This document shows, piece after piece, positions 1-12,600 of a stretch of 64,000 nucleotides of DNA. Both the position numbers and the translations under genes were made by a program. The first letter of the stretch is position 1, and every line of letters starts with the position of its first letter. A model generated the notes under the pieces. That model was not told where the DNA came from, made no database searches, and worked only from the letters and a program-made list of their open reading frames with translations. This DNA comes from Pararge aegeria (Eukaryota > Arthropoda > Insecta > Lepidoptera > Nymphalidae), in NCBI RefSeq assembly GCF_905163445.1, contig NC_053182.1:1798001-1862000 (forward strand), written 5' to 3'.

Positions 1-447
1 CCAATATCATCGACATTGAGTTGGAGAAATAATGTACTGAGATGGGGTGGTGATATGTTGGACGTCAGTTGTACCTAGAATTACAATAAACGTTATTTAT
101 TGCTAGACTATCTGATGTTTAATGTTAATATTGTACATTTAATTGACTCCGTCTATACTATCTAACATATATTTGCAGAATATATCTTCATAATCTATCC
201 ACTCAGCCTAATTCTTATACTTAATAGCCCAGTAATGAGACAAATTTAAGTCTAACAATGCAATGAAAGCTTTATCTAGATAGCTATCATTTGCCCAATC
301 AGTTTTTGTACTATTGTTTAAGATGGCATGGATGATTGACACTTAAACGCTGTCAAATAAATGCCCAACTTGGGGATAATGATCCAAAATGTAGAACTTC
401 AAGATACAATCTAAAGTATGGGACGGACGCACTGCAATGCAATTTAC

Positions 448-665
448 CTTCTCGAAAACCTGTTGAGTAGCAGTAAGAACTTCTTTGGTGAGGTTCATCC
501 GTTTTTCGTTCCAATACTCATACGCGTTCTTATAGTTGAGCCACACAAGTATCGCCTTGTCCACCGCTACCGGCTGTATGTAAATGAGCGGCCGCTTCAG
601 GGTTATGAGCACCACTTCCTTGTCGTCCTCGCATACAATCTCGTCTTGGAACGCGTTGCGCATCG
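448..665 (-). CDS. tweek: tweek exon 28, last in window (residues ~3143-3215)
   Basis: Phase 1 in, phase 0 out. Encodes AMRNAFQDEIVCEDDKEVVL, ITLKRPLIYIQPVAVDKAIL and VWLNYKNAYEYWNEKRMNLT. Ends at a GTAAAT donor after VFEK, so the gene continues left of base 1. I see no further exon in 1-447. Confidence 0.93.
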
Positions 666-3600
666 CTGTGGGTAGTTTCAACACTTTTAACACCAAGATT
701 CGTTGGATACAACGCGGTGAAAATCGACACTAAGAGGGGAAAAAACCTTTGTGTGCTTCGAATCGAAATGTTCCAAATATAATTTTGACAGCAGTATCGA
801 AATGACGGCTGTTTCATATTTCGATACATGTATTCTGTATTAAAATGCGAATCCTTGGCGCTGTAGTATAAGTGAAAGAATCCAGGTTGAACCCGGCAAA
901 TACTTAAAATTGCATAGTTCTGGCCCAAACACAATGTGCATTAGAATTTATAACAGAATCCCAGAATATATTGAAGAAAAATAAAACGATAACGTGTTCT
1001 TATTTACCCTTAAAATCTTTTTGAATAGTCAAACTTATTGTAATTTATTATTAAACGGTCCGCCTCACTACTATTCCAATTGCTGCGCTTTAACAGGGTT
1101 TTCATTAGAACTGCTTTTGATTAATTTGAGATTACTGGGTATGTATCATGAATGTGTAAAATGCAAATAAATTGATATTTGGGAATTTACAACTTCTGGA
1201 TTGTCTCCGGTCAAACCTTTAGTTTCCTTAAGACTTCGGCTTTAATAATACGCTTACCAATTCTGGTGTTGAAGAAGGCGTACTGTTGGAATTCCGGCTC
1301 CGCTTCCTCAAACATTGCGTTACGTATGAGTTGACCGAGGCTAAGATTCACGTCGACCTAACAAAGACAACACATTGAAACACATTTTCCTAAACTATTG
1401 AATAATGAGGAATTTTAGTAGTAATAGTAGAGCATTTTGTTACAGAGCTTGTCCGGAGAAGTACGACCACCATGATTGTTTCTGCCTCAAAGCAGCATTG
1501 TTTCAATGTGGTGCCCTTAAGACGGGAACTAAAGGGCATGGTTGTCAGTGTAAACACACGAATAAGAGGCTTATATATGCTTCAGGGTAATAGACAAAGG
1601 GAGGAACGTAGCAGGATGTGTTTCTTGCATGCACTGATTAGGGTTGCCTTGTATATAGGCGATGGTTTTCCACTTACCATCAGGTGGGTGCTAGGCCCAT
1701 CAATAACTACTATTAAAAAAATGAGCAAACTATACTACGTACCTGCGCACGAGCAAATAAACGAAGTCCATGCGGGCCAGCGGGCTGCGGCACGTTCTGA
1801 ACGCGGTTGGACAGTTCAAACTCCACCGCGCCCGTCTCCAATCGCACTGCTGAGTTGCTAGGCGTCGTCGCCGTCAGTTGGATACGCTGACGTAGGAAGG
1901 ATATACAAATCAATGTTATTCATGCCATAGTGTAAGCGAGACAGAAGCCTTCGATATTTTCTCGCTTTACTACATTTAGGGCATATAAAACAGGTATAAC
2001 ACAGGCTCCATAGTTTTTTTCACTTGAAAAGATTAGTATAACATTTATCAGGCCCAAATTATCCGACAATTTGATTTGTCCTTCGCTGCGACAAACTGTC
2101 AGAATGGATAGACAATTCGGGGAGAGATGGCATTAATTGAGATTGGTATAAAATTATGTGTAACATGTGAAACAAAGTAGTTGTTAAAATGAACTTACCT
2201 TGATTCTGATGAGCAACGAGAATAGTATTCTGCTAAATGCAGACGAGGAAACTTCTTCCTCGTTCCACAGCGGCACTGGCTTCTCACCTCCGTACACTTT
2301 CTGAACTACTTCATTAACTTCCTGAAAATTTCGATTTATAAAAAACAGATAAATTACTTCACACTCAAAGTCACTCGATGGAGCACATAATCCAGCGCTG
2401 CCCCATCTATTCACACCGGGGATTGCCGAAGGACCATTTTAATCTCCCTGCTCGGATTGTCATATGCTTGGAGAATCTGGACATTGACTACCTATTCATA
2501 TGTAGACAAAATCAAATGTCGTTATTTAAACCGCTTATTCTTAGAAAATGCCATACGACCAAATAAATAACCGGTTAATTCAAAAGATCAATTATAATAT
2601 ACTAGTGACGACAGATCAGAATACAGTTGTCACCACCCCTCCTCTTCTCACGGATTTGTACGAGGCGACTAAGGGTATATAACGGAGAACGAGCAGCATC
2701 CTCTGTGCTACTACTGCAATCACCAACCCGTCTGCCCAGCGCGGTGATTATGTGCAAACTCTTCCGTTAGGAGAGGCCTTTAATCCAGCAGTTGACAGTT
2801 ACAGGCTATTGATGATTGGTAAATTATAATTCTGGATTTCAGTGTGAAATAAAATTACTTCATCTACCCAAAAAATATTCAAATGTGTAAATTTGCATAT
2901 GTATTCGCGTACATTGAATATGCAATAAGCCCGACATTTCTGTAGTAACAATGCTCGAGTATCTAAAGCCTGTTTACCTTCATAAACACCTTCTGCACGA
3001 AGACAAGATGGTTCAGCAGATCGGTGGAGAGCGTGTGTTCGAACAGGCCGATATCTGCCGTTGCGGATAAGTAGCGTCCCGCGCGCAACACCACGCCTTC
3101 CGGAGCCGCTGAATAGATGAATACGCAAAAGGTCAATCAAGCACGCTCACAAACTAGCCTAATATACACATCATCATCAAATCAACTCATTACCGGCTCA
3201 GAGAAGGGCACGAGTCTCCTCCCACAATGAGATGGGTTAAGGCCGTGGTCCACCACGCTAGCCCGGATTGGTGGACTCCACACGCCTTTGAAAACATTAT
3301 GGAGAATTCTCAGGCATGCAGTTTTCCTCACGATGTTATCCCTCAACGTTGGAGCAAGTGATTTAATAATAATAATAATAAAATTTTATTTCAGGCATAG
3401 ATTTAATTATTGGGTGCGTTCTTATTTTTTTAATTGCTCTTTCCTAGACTTAATTATGGCTGTAAATATGTCAAACGTTAGTTATAAGGATCATAGATAT
3501 AGGGAAGACACTGCCTCTTGTAACCCACAAGAAGAATAACCGATTTATATAAATATACATTCAATATTGTAGTTGGTTTAACATTTTTTTATGTTAACAT

Positions 3601-6600
3601 AATACTCTACTCTGTGATGTTACAGTGCGCGAACCACGACTCTATCGTCCGGTCGCTGACCCGTGTACGTGACGTTGTCGAATCACATGTATTGGGTTCC
3701 ACAGTGTAATGTCACTTTATAGAAATCACATAATTTATATTTATTTTTAATGAAATAAATTAATACTTAATATTGAAAAGTCGTAGAACAAATATTGTTA
3801 GCTTTAGGCCGAGAGCTTTTTGGTATTTTCTATTTAACCCTATTTATGTACATAGTTTCACTTCTATCGGCAGTCAATAAGGACTGTCCCGCATGTTTTA
3901 TTTTTTTTTTAATTAAAAAAATCCCGTTTCCTTTTAATTTATGTGTATGTATGTAAAGTTTATTTCTTATGTTGCAATGTCAGCCTACCTTGACTGGTAT
4001 CCGCGGCATCGCCATTAGCACCGTCGGCGGAGCTGTCGGCGTGTGGCGGTTGCGCGGGGTGCGCGTCCGACGATGGGTCGTTGCAGTCCAGCACGCGCGC
4101 GCGGCACGACACGGCCGGCAAGGCGACGGACGCCGCGGCCGGTATGTTCGCTTCCGTTACCTGTACGACACAACACAATTATCAACCCATCAAACATCGT
4201 TATCAATCCATCAATCATCATTATCAATCCATCAATCATCATTATCGATCCATCAATCATCTTTATCGATCCATCAATCATCTTTATCAATCCGAATCCG
4301 ATTTCCACAACAGGACAATGTTAGTGTATTGAACATGAATGTTTTTCAGTGTCTTGATGTTTATCTATGTATTATAAGTATTTATGTAGATATATTTTTC
4401 ATAAAATTATTCATTAGTTATCTTAGTACCTATAACACAAGCTTCTTTTACTTTGGGGCCTGATGGCGATATGTGTATTGTCGTAGTTTATTTATTTATT
4501 TATTATTAACCCATCAATCTTCATCATCAACAGTCGACGGCTGATTTCAGGCTGGTCTCTCCCAATGGCCCATAACCACCAAGCTGGGCAGACGGGTTGG
4601 TGATCGCAGTTATTTGTAGAAGTAGCACAGAGGGCGCTGCTTAGTTTTATCTCCAATATAAAAAAGAATTCAAAATTCAAATTTAAAATTTATTTATTCA
4701 TGTAGGCCTATCACAGGCACTTATGTAGCGTTCATACATATACGTTTACATAACTGAAAGGATGGAGATAACTTCGTTCGCCAACTTAATCCTAAAGCTA
4801 CGAGGGTTCCAAACGCGCCCTGGTAGAGAGCCCACAGCAAACTTAGCCGGGTATTTTTTTTTTTTTGAAAAATAAGATAATGCGGTCCGCCTGTTGCGCT
4901 CTGGCGGACATTAGTGAGTGCGACAGAGAGCGCAGCAGTCAGCGAGCTTCACCTGTAGCTTGGTAACGAAGCTGAGCGAGTGGTGCGGCAAGTCGACGGT
5001 GAAGTGCGCGCGGCCCGCCGTCACGCCCGCGCTGTGCACGCGCTCCATTTTGTACTGCGCCTGCAGCGACGGCAACAACGCCGCCGTGATGCTCAGGCTC
5101 TGCGGGGACAACAGGCATTACCATCACCATCACCATCACCCACACATTACCTACTCATAATAAGAAGGGTGTGTGTCCACCACGCTGGCCAAGTGCGGAT
5201 TGGTATATATTTATTCCCCACTTGTTTTTTTTCGATTGGTCAGGTACTGGGTTAGATCTCCGGGTTGGGATAATGAAAAGTATTAGGTTTTTTGTATAAA
5301 TAAATTCTTAGTTATCAGCCCGGAGTTCGGAAACTGGCGGTGTATCATCCTCGTGCTCTCTTTCCTATTGGAATACGAGAGTGAGGGAACAGACACTTCA
5401 CTTAAGTTAGCGCACGCTTGTGCGCTACAATATCTACCGCATAGTTAGAAAATCCCTCTGGAGGTTGACAACCATGGACAACTTGGCTATCATACGTTAT
5501 GTTAACTGAAAATGTTATAATCAATGCAACCTCATATATTTTAACCGTTGAAAAACAAAGCATTTGCCCGTTTAGTTAACATTATGTTAAATCAAATTAA
5601 AGTAGCGCGCGATCGCTGATGGGAAGTTTACGTCTATGAGTAAGTTATTCGTGATACTTATAATAATAATAATCATTCATTTCAGACGTTTCCATCCATA
5701 GATTGTATATTAGTAACGATATTTCCTTATTAACGTCCTACTGCTGGGCACATGGCAGCAGTGGCGTGCATAGCCCTTGGACCCAGGGTATGCACAAGGT
5801 GTTCAACACAAACATAAAGTAAAATTTAGATTTTAGATATGTCGGTTTATAATCAAATTAATTTACGAAATTTATATCTTTGATTGATTTAATACTATCG
5901 TGTATCTACTGCTAATTGAATAAAAGTACATACCCTGATTTACGTCACAAAATTATGACACACCATTCGGCAGCATTTTCTAAGCACACTGATGATGATA
6001 ATATATTTTTCCAACATATCATGTTTTTAGCGTCTTTATGAAAATTATTAAGATCACAATATCCTTTATCATTCCACACTTTACGTATATTGGACAATAA
6101 AACAAAATGAAAGCAAAATAATCGATTGGTGTGTACAAAGCCGCTTAGCCAAGAATAGTTATCGTAATATTTATTATTAAACATACGTGTTACTTTATCA
6201 CCTTTTTTTTGGGATATTTGTAACATTGGTACACACCTTCCTTTGCGAATGATTTCTAATTTTACGATATAGGGATAGAAATTAAAGTTTTCTCTAAGTA
6301 CTTTTTCCAGGCACACTGAACCCAAACAAAGGCCACACGAATATGCTTTCATTATAAAATTAATGAATAAACTATAAATTAACCTTAACACACTATCACT
6401 CAAACTTTTATAAGTTACTGAATGTATGCACTTGAACCGTTTATTTATCACCAACGCCATTGAGCATTGTTCGAAGGTAAACAATAATGGCGATTGAATA
6501 TGCCAATGAAAATATTGCAATCGAAATTAGTCAAAATATGTTTTTAATTTTTTTGTAAGTATAGGTTAGAACGCTATTTTACTTTGATATGTAAACAATA

Positions 6601-9600
6601 AATAAAAACAATATTTATTGTTAACTTTCTCACTTTCCAATGATTCCTGAAAAACGTAAACTATTCATTTGTCATAATTAAGACAGCGTTTGATTTCATA
6701 ACTCATTTTTAAAACGAAAGACTAATTTGATAATATTAGTTCCTTAATTTTCTTAAAAGACACTGTAAGGTATTTACACTTGTTAATGATATGTTTATTT
6801 CTAAAAAAGAATAATGGCAGTATACAACAATTACAGTATAAAACAAACCAAGCAAATCATTTTTTTCATAAAAAAATCAAACACGTAATTGATTGTACAC
6901 TTCCGTAAGCAGTGCTTATAGACACCTACACTTAGAGAATTTATGAATGAAACTGTTCACACAAGACCGATGCTAATCTTGTAAGTACAAGCGCACGATT
7001 ATACAGACGGCGCAGTCACTACCGATTTTTAAAAGACTCCTTAAAAAACATTTTATGCCACCCTAATTCGTCATTTTTTTTTTTTTTTGCTTCGGAGTCA
7101 CTTTTCTTTGTGTTGTTGGCTTGTACTTTGTATGATATAGTAATTGATATATATATTTATTTTTAATTTGTTAACTGCTCTTCTCCTGTGTACAACCTAA
7201 CCCTTAAGTCTGTGTTTTTTTTTGTTTTTTCCTTTCCTTGATTGGGTTGCCTGGCAGAGATCGCTTTTTAGCGATAAGGCCGCCCATTGTACCTGTGTTT
7301 TATTGTGTTGTTTTTGTTTATAATTTAATTTCTGTTAGGTGTACAATAAAGTGTATTTTCATTTTCATTTTCATTTTCATTTCATTTCATTTCATTTCAT
7401 TATAACATTACACGACACACACTACTAACTTGCACGCACACATCTAGCAGAACGATTCTTTCTTTGGGCGTGATTATTTTATTTGATATTTCTATGCAAC
7501 AGTAGATGGCGTCATATGTCGAGTTATTTATAATAATTGATTTACCCTGCAATCGATAACATGAGATTTAAATAATAATATAGGTATTTTTACGTGTTTT
7601 AAAAGGTAAATGTTTAGCATTTACGGTTAGAAATTAAAATACGAAGTAGAAGATTTTATTTTGTACGCTATACGCCTCGCGCGCGCTGGTTGCGCTGTCG
7701 CCTGTCTAGCGACAATTGACCTAGAAGTTTGGCCGCTCATTACTAGATGGGGCTTTCATATATTTTTTACTTAGTGTTTTTTTAATTACAAAACTTTAAT
7801 GGTCCTATCTGAAGGCTCTTTAAGACCCTGAGGGTAGGGTATGCACTGCTTATTTGCATATATGCAATGCACGCCACTGCATGGCAGGCCTCCTCTCTCA
7901 TAGTAAAGACTCTTATCCAATGCTGGCTGGTGGGCTTAAACGTCTATCGTCACTAGTAATCACTAAGTTAGTATTGATTAGGCAAAATCGCTGGATATGT
8001 TTAAAAATGCAGTTAAAGCTTATTATCTTGCGCAATAAAACGACTGGTTTTTATTTTTAATATAGCTTTTCATAATATATATTAGTTTATTATTTTTATA
8101 TTTATTTGATATATATATTTGTAATATTTTATTTTATGTTTTTATTTGTGTATATTTTGTTTATGTATTCGTATGTAGTTATTTTAATGTAGGTTTGTAA
8201 TAATTTAACACCACCTATTTGTTCTCGCTCTTATTGTCTCCTAATCCTTAGGTTGCCTGGCAGATATCGCTTTTAAGTGATAAGGCCGCCTTTTGGATTC
8301 TACTCCAGTTTTTTCTGTTTCTTTCTATTCGTCCTTTATTTTACAAACGTCCTTTACAAATAAAGAGTTTAAATAAATAAATAAATAATAAAAAACAAAA
8401 ATCATATGCATCTTATATCATTTCGTTGTACGGGTTCTAACCTGCAGCACGAGCGAGAATTGCAGCTGCAAGGGTTGCAGCAAGGGGTCGGAGGGGGGCG
8501 CGGGCGGGGTGGGGCGCGGCGCGGGCGGGGGGCTCCGCTCCTCCTCCTCCTCCGGCGCGCCGCCGCCCGCGCCGCCGCCGCGGGACAGCCGGGACGAGGT
8601 TCTGGTTACACCGAGTTCCTGGAAAAGTCCCTAGTTTTTAAAGTGAAACTTCTTTAGGCGCGACTAGGGAGTAACTCAGATTTTTTTCTGACGGAAGTAA
8701 CGCTTACGTCCGACGTCTGTGTAGTTTCCGCTATTTGAAAATAATAATAATCAATTAGGATTATTCAATATTTTCAAACGGGTCAAGTGTGAATTGCAAA
8801 GTGAATAAAAATTCAAAAGTTTAAAGTTTTTTGAAAATTTTTACATAAACTATTAATACATTTTCTGACGATTGCGACATTATGTAATATTCAATGACAA
8901 GGTTATATTGACATGTGCTGATCTAACCTTCAATTTTCTACTGTCAATTATTCTTTTTAACAAATGAATAATTGAGAGTAGAAGAATATAATAACTGGGT
9001 TTATACCTCTATATATAAAAAAAATAAAATATATATATTTATAAAATGGGAAAGTGATATTAATGTAGTGAATTTAAATAGAATATAAAATTAAATAGTG
9101 AATTTTAAATGAAATGACGGTGTCCCAGGAATATTTTACTCTTACATCAATAAATAACAATAAAAGTTTTACTTCAATCGCGCGTAAAGGTTACACACGC
9201 ACGAACGCACGCACGTCGTACGCACGCACATACACCCACACCAGACGGACGGGTGTGACGGTCTCATGGCCACTGACCTGCAGCGTGGAGGACAGCTGGC
9301 GGCTGGAGCGCGTCATGACGCCGTGCAGGGCCACCGGGTGCTGCGGGAGGTCCACCCGCACGCTGCCGATGGACGCCAGCGCCGTGGCGCCCAGGCGCCC
9401 GCCCTCCCACGTGTACAGCGCCTGGCTCTTGCCCACGCTCACCCGCACCACCGTCCTGCAGACCAGTTCCAAGCATAGGTCAAAGTCAAATGTTTACATA
9501 GCGATCTCTGCCAGGCAACTGATGTACTAAAATACAGCTCATGACGAGAGGTGGGTTTTGCATATAAATATATTTATATGTATATGTTTAAAATTTTAAA

Positions 9601-12600
9601 TTTATTTGTATATACTCAATATTGGATGATATAAGTTACTAGGACTGGCTGTTTTAATGTTAGCATGTTTTCTAATCTTTTATAGAGGATTCATATTATG
9701 GGTTTACATAAAGTCTTGCGTTCAACTGTTGAAAATTAGGTATTAAAACACTCGTGTAATACTGTTATCACGTATATTCGTGTTTTAATACCCGTTATCA
9801 TATATATACAGCGGTGATAGCTCAGTGGGTAAGACTTGGACTTCACTATCAAGGGGCCGAGTTTGAATTCCAGCACTCGCCTCTAAGTTAAGTGTGTTTT
9901 AAGCAATTTAAATATCACTTGCATAAAGGGTGAAGGAAAACATTGTGAGAGAATCACAAAGATGTGTGGAGTCCACCAATTCGTACTGGCCCATTATGGT
10001 GGACTACGGCCTTAATCTCTTCTCATTGCGGAAGGAGACCTTGTAGTGGGCCAATATGATGATGAACATGATTATAAAACAGTAGCATATATAAGTTTAA
10101 ATAACGCACTGGTGATTCGGCGCCGGTCCTTCCAACAGCACAATAGCAGTCCGCCCCAGGTTTCCGCTGAGGGACCACTGTCTCGCCCGCGACGCGGATA
10201 GCGAGGCCTGTAGCGATGTTATTTCCGCTTCCAACTTCAAACCCGATAGTGATGCCAGTAGACGCGTCCGATGGATCCTGAATATAACAATAGTAATTGG
10301 CGATGTCATAAGTTATTAATAACACAAATTTGCTTAAAGACTGTCCTAGTAATGTAATAAATGTGAAAGGGTGGATGTTTGTTACTCAATAACGCAAAAA
10401 CGGCTGGACGGATTTGGCATGCATGTAGCCTTGAAAAATAGCATAGGCTTTTTCCCGATTCGTTAAAAAGTTTCCGAGGGAAAATTGAAAATTGTTTACG
10501 AGCTAAGCCGCGGGCAGACAGCTTTGAAATTTGGTATGTTCTCAGTTATATTCCCTACGACTCTGTATTTTGATCTGCCGTCACCACGCGGCACCTTTGT
10601 TTCATTCACAATAATTTTTACCTATGCCCTCAGGAGAGAGAGGTTAAATCAGTAAAAATTATATAATGCTTTGAAGTAAATAACTGTACAAAGTTGTCAT
10701 AAAAGTTACGCAGTGACAACCATAACACAGTGGATTAAAAAGCGATTTCGATAATCTACCTGGCAACACCGACGACAACCATGCCCATGGCAGTGGCACT
10801 AGACGAAGAGTTGGAAGCGTTCTGCTCCCGCGAGCTTGGTCGCACCCGTCCACGATATGCCTCGGGCAGCTCCGTTGATACCGAAAACCTGCACATAATA
10901 ATTATATCAATCGTCTTAGCATATTTGGCCGTTGATCCACAGACCTCCTAGTCACAAGAAAGATTTGAACTTAGAGACCTCTTTATCTAATTGTTGGTTC
11001 TTAATCAATCAATATTATTACATGGTAGTGATAATCAAATCATTATTGTCAATTCATTACCAACCCACTTCAGGGCACGGGTCTCCTCCTCCTCTTTGGA
11101 CTCGCGTTTACTCACGCTGTTTTCCTTTACAATTCAAGCAAATAATACTGAATTGCTTAAATGGTACACATGACTTCGAAAGGTTTGAGGTACATGCTGG
11201 AGATCGACCTCGGTTCCCCGAAAATGAGGTCGAGACGAAGACTTCACAGCTCGACACTGGAATCGAGTCCAGGCCTTCGTTATGTGATCAAACATCTTAA
11301 CTTCGAGAACAGATCTTTTGATAAACTGGTTTGATGCAAGCAACCAATTATCAGTTTTCCTTCCAAAGTGTTATCGTCTCAATGTTGCCTGTCTGTCTAT
11401 ATTCTACAAGATATATTTATGAACTATTTAATTTGATTCCCTCTTAGCTTTTTACTATCGAACACGCACTGCAAAGATTGGTAATGCCTTCGGTTTTTAA
11501 CACCATCTATAATGGATACCTTCAAGTCATGAGTGAATCTTTATTTTTTATGTTGCACGAAATCAATGGGTTGAATTCATAAAGCGATGCAGGATGATTC
11601 TCAGCATCTAGCCAAACTACTAGCTGGGTCGCTGTAGTGCGACAGCGTGGCGGGTGTACCGGTGGGTGATGGTGTCGGCGTCGGGCATGTTGGCGTACAG
11701 GTCCAGCAGCAGGTACACGGTGCGCCAGCAGCGCGGCGCCAGCTGGCCGGCGCGCGGCGCGGGCGGCGGCGCGGGCGGCACTTCCGCCGGGAACATCGGC
11801 GTGTGCGCACCCTCGTTCAGCGAACTGTAGCCTGAATTCATTCATGTTACAGTGCAATTCGTGCCCATTTCTCTGATTGAATGATTGTCCGCTTCAGATT
11901 TTGTCGATAGAAAAAAACGACAATGTTACCGCTAACGTTATTCGGTATTTATTAAATTTGGGGCAAGTGTTATTTTAACTGTTTATAACGCACATAACCT
12001 AGAAAAGTTCGGGTTGCGTGCTGGGATTCGAAATCGATAACTCGAAAGTGTAGCCGAAGTCCTAACCACTAGTCTATCACTGCTGTAAGCGAGCATAATA
12101 ATCTGTAAATTATAAATATTGTATAGAAGTAACAATTCCTATTTTTTTTATAATTAACTGATTAAATTGCTTTTTTTAATCCAAATACTTACCAAGCTTC
12201 CCCTTAACAGTTTTCCCCGTAGATCTCAACTTCTGCGCAAATGATTGCGGTCTAGGTCTGGGTGGAGTGGCAGTTTCTTTATCCGTTCCCAGGACAGCAC
12301 TCAATTCTGGGTCTAACGTAACCGGGAGGTCCCACTTCGGCTCCAACACAGCGTACTGGCTGTCTTTGTCCAGTGACGACATACTCACTACGTTTTCGGG
12401 GAAATCTGAAACTAAATATAGATGATCATATTAATATATTTTTTATATACTACGACAATACACACATCGCCATCTAGCCCCAAAGTAAGCGTAGCTTGTG
12501 TTATGGGTATTAGATGACTGATGAATACTTTTATAAATAATATACATAAATACTTATAATATACACATAAACACATGAACTTTGATTGACCTTAATCTGT

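Larger units (their letters stand above)
5759..7879 (-). mobile_element. hAT DNA transposon, 2,121 bp, with target-site duplication
   Basis: Ends CAGTGGCGTGCAT and ATGCACGCCACTG form 13-bp inverted terminal repeats. They are flanked by a perfect 8-bp duplication CATGGCAG (5,751-5,758 and 7,880-7,887), the size typical of hAT elements. CAGGGTATGCAC and its counterpart are subterminal motifs. It contains a transposase-like ORF (5,945-6,520, minus) and a later LINE 3'-end insertion (about 7,080-7,400). The catalytic part of a transposase is absent, so this copy is dead or internally deleted. Confidence 0.9.

Noticed and set aside
4043..4332. Overlapping open frames across the 21-bp minisatellite
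   Set aside because: A tandem unit that is a multiple of three keeps frames open without coding.
9811..9895. A functional tRNA gene
   Set aside because: A and B boxes are present, but the cloverleaf is not complete and the same head recurs in a SINE family with a constant body.
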